64,000 nt of DNA from an uncultured Bacteroidota bacterium. Its GTDB lineage: Bacteria > Bacteroidota > Bacteroidia > Flavobacteriales > Flavobacteriaceae. A model generated the notes under the pieces. The model saw nothing but the letters and a program-made list of their open reading frames with translations. It was not told the origin of the DNA and did not search any database. The number at the start of each line of letters is the position of its first letter. The stretch's first letter is position 1. Both the position numbers and the translations under genes were made by a program. The stretch is taken from contig CACNQM010000004.1 in NCBI GenBank assembly GCA_902622595.1, forward strand, positions 62,001 to 126,000, in the 5' to 3' direction. Below are positions 63,601-64,000 of the stretch, piece by piece.

Positions 63601-64000
63601 GCAAAGTCGAACTCTGTAACACTTGGATCAATTTTTGAATTGTTAAAAGTAGGCCAGTCATCCCTTACAGTTACATTGTCAACTAAATCCTTTACTCGCT
63701 GCCTCGCCACTTCAATTAATACCTCATCATCAAACTCAACATTTATTACTGATATACCTTCATATGAGCTCGATTCAAGTTCAACAAGACCTCTAACTCC
63801 CTTTATTTCCTCTTCTAATGGGTTAGTGACTAGTTTCTCAATCTCTTCAGCACTGTTTCCTGGAAAAACTGTTGCGACAAAAACATTTGTAGTATTTATT
63901 TCAGGAAATGGTTCTCTTGGCATTGTATTGTATGCAGTAATTCCTGAGATAAGAAAAATAACCATTAAAATATATATAATGGTTTTATTCTCTATTGCCC
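60621..64000 (-). CDS. RND-family efflux transporter, AcrB/HAE1-like, 5' end outside the window
   Basis: At least 1125 aa are visible. The frame stays open beyond the first ATG at 63965: the codons reaching the right edge read AIENKTIIYIL, which is the expected N-terminal helix of such pumps, so the start lies past 64000. Family features: MPREPFPEI, VFPGNSAEEIEKLV, GLGLLVDNGIVVVDNIYRLM, and SLAGIVVNNAVVLIDYTDL, with two copies of the six-helix membrane block. It should export drugs, lipids or metals with a fusion protein and an outer-membrane channel that are not visible here. Confidence 0.93.
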   Translation of the reverse strand, partial: AIENKTIIYILMVIFLISGITAYNTMPREPFPEINTTNVFVATVFPGNSAEEIEKLVTNPLEEEIKGVRGLVELESSSYEGISVINVEFDDEVLIEVARQRVKDLVDNVTVRDDWPTFNNSKIDPSVTEFDFAERYPVLNITLLGDYTVEELKKYAEYLELRIERLPEIKSVEIRGLQDFEVEIAVDPFMMNSTKTSFTDIISSISQENVTISAGNIVSDGQRRNVKIVGEISSPDELENIIVNTNKGPVYLKDVASVSFKEKEATSYVRYFEKKTVGLEVIKRGGENAIFASNSIREIIDKAKVNFLPSNLEVNVINDQSDYTINSVNDLMNNLIFGIILVVSVITFFLGIRNALFVGFAIPMSMFLSLFFLSLFGFTLNRMVLFGLVMGLGLLVDNGIVVVDNIYRLMKEEGLSRIQAAKLGIGEVALPIIVSTATTIAAFIPLGTWPGIIGEFMIYFPITLSAILGSSLIVAIFFNSMLVSNFMTVEENELNNKNLYRATYFLGSIGIIFLIFSSTRIFGSLFLLITIFLWLYKILLKKQIDKFKDKILPVLENNYSKFLAYALSGIKPYLFISGTFGIFIFSIFLMGIFPPKIEFFPDNEPQQILVSVEYPEGTDILKTNETSRLVENEIYSVINNPKYLDTNYNFLVESSITNVGDGASDSSLGSGGTPHKSLITMTMREFKYRRGLSSEDLRKEIQLNLIEKFPGIAILVEKDSQGPPSSYPVNIEIYGDDYEQLIETAISMKNFLNQENIEGIEQLKIDVTKSKPGLEFLVDKKKAGELGIPAGLVGQTIRNSIIGTKAGVFKLDGEDYEINVRFENEFKNDLSSILNQNIIFRDQSSGVIKEVPVASVVQEKNTAAFNAIKHIDLQRVVTLYSSILAGSNANQIVNTAEIALSGFETPENVSFKFTGEIKEQEENQEFLSSALLTAISLIILLLVFQFNSVSKPLIVLISIILSFTGVFLGIVIFNLTFSILMTMLGIISLAGIVVNNAVVLIDYTDLLFKRKKIDLNLSKKELIDKDSALELVKIAGKARLKPVLLTAITTIFGLVPLAVGLNIDFFTLLSDFNPNIYFGGDNVIFWGPLAWTVIFGITFATFLTLVIVPTMYFLIHLGRIKLKNI

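Overview
This window comes from a very AT-rich member of the Bacteroidota, most likely a marine flavobacterium. The evidence is two TonB-dependent receptors, a family-16 laminarinase-type lipoprotein, DUF3127 and PnuC proteins, a tsf/rpsB/rpsI/rplM ribosomal block, and Bacteroidota promoter elements of the form TTG/TTTG - about 20 bp - TAnnTTTG. I found no rRNA, tRNA, CRISPR array, transposase, integrase or prophage gene, and no gene-free stretch longer than about 170 bp.

Region 1 (1-7070) is nutrient uptake. It holds the tail of a probable sodium:solute symporter, a CNT nucleoside transporter, an overlapping trio (GH16 glucanase lipoprotein, TonB receptor, PqqB-like metallo-beta-lactamase-fold protein), and an opposing pair of lipoproteins (M19 dipeptidase and a MORN-like protein).

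Region 2 (7134-10368) is a single large lipoprotein gene. It encodes about 1026 aa, has one cysteine, is Thr/Ala/Ser-rich, and carries an N-terminal coiled coil. A well-formed sigma-54 promoter precedes it and a strong terminator follows it. It looks like an abundant cell-surface or S-layer-like protein.

Region 3 (10389-43489) is a surface-polysaccharide locus of about 33 kb. An O-antigen ligase plus TPR partner and a divergent WecA-type priming transferase precede a tightly packed operon that starts at a TTG-N20-TACTTTTG promoter and a winged-helix regulator. The operon makes uronic acids (Ugd, TviB/WbpA and TviC/WbpP types) and carries an ABC flippase. It then has an unusual nonulosonic-acid (sialic-acid-like) module: PseC, a GNAT-aldo/keto reductase fusion, an SpsF-like cytidylyltransferase, a class III aminotransferase, a 61-aa protein, a formyltransferase and PseI. 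Next come candidate transferases, an SpsF-NeuB fusion and a GT2-degenerate-NeuA fusion. The CapE/F/G pathway to UDP-L-FucNAc with a WbuB-type transferase and several SDR enzymes close the operon. No PseB or PseG homologue is present; CapE makes the sugar intermediate that PseB would make, so it may feed both branches.

Region 4 (43503-64000) is mostly core genes: rplU with a repetitive Lys/Ala/Thr tail, rpmA, ahcY, a phosphopantetheinyl transferase, a PnuC-type transporter with a NadR-like kinase, a TPP riboswitch controlling a TonB receptor (a thiamin uptake system), greA, a HIT protein, a DUF3127 protein with an SSB-like acidic tail, sppA, the tsf-rpsB-rpsI-rplM operon, polA, tadA, aspS and a partial RND efflux pump running off the right edge.
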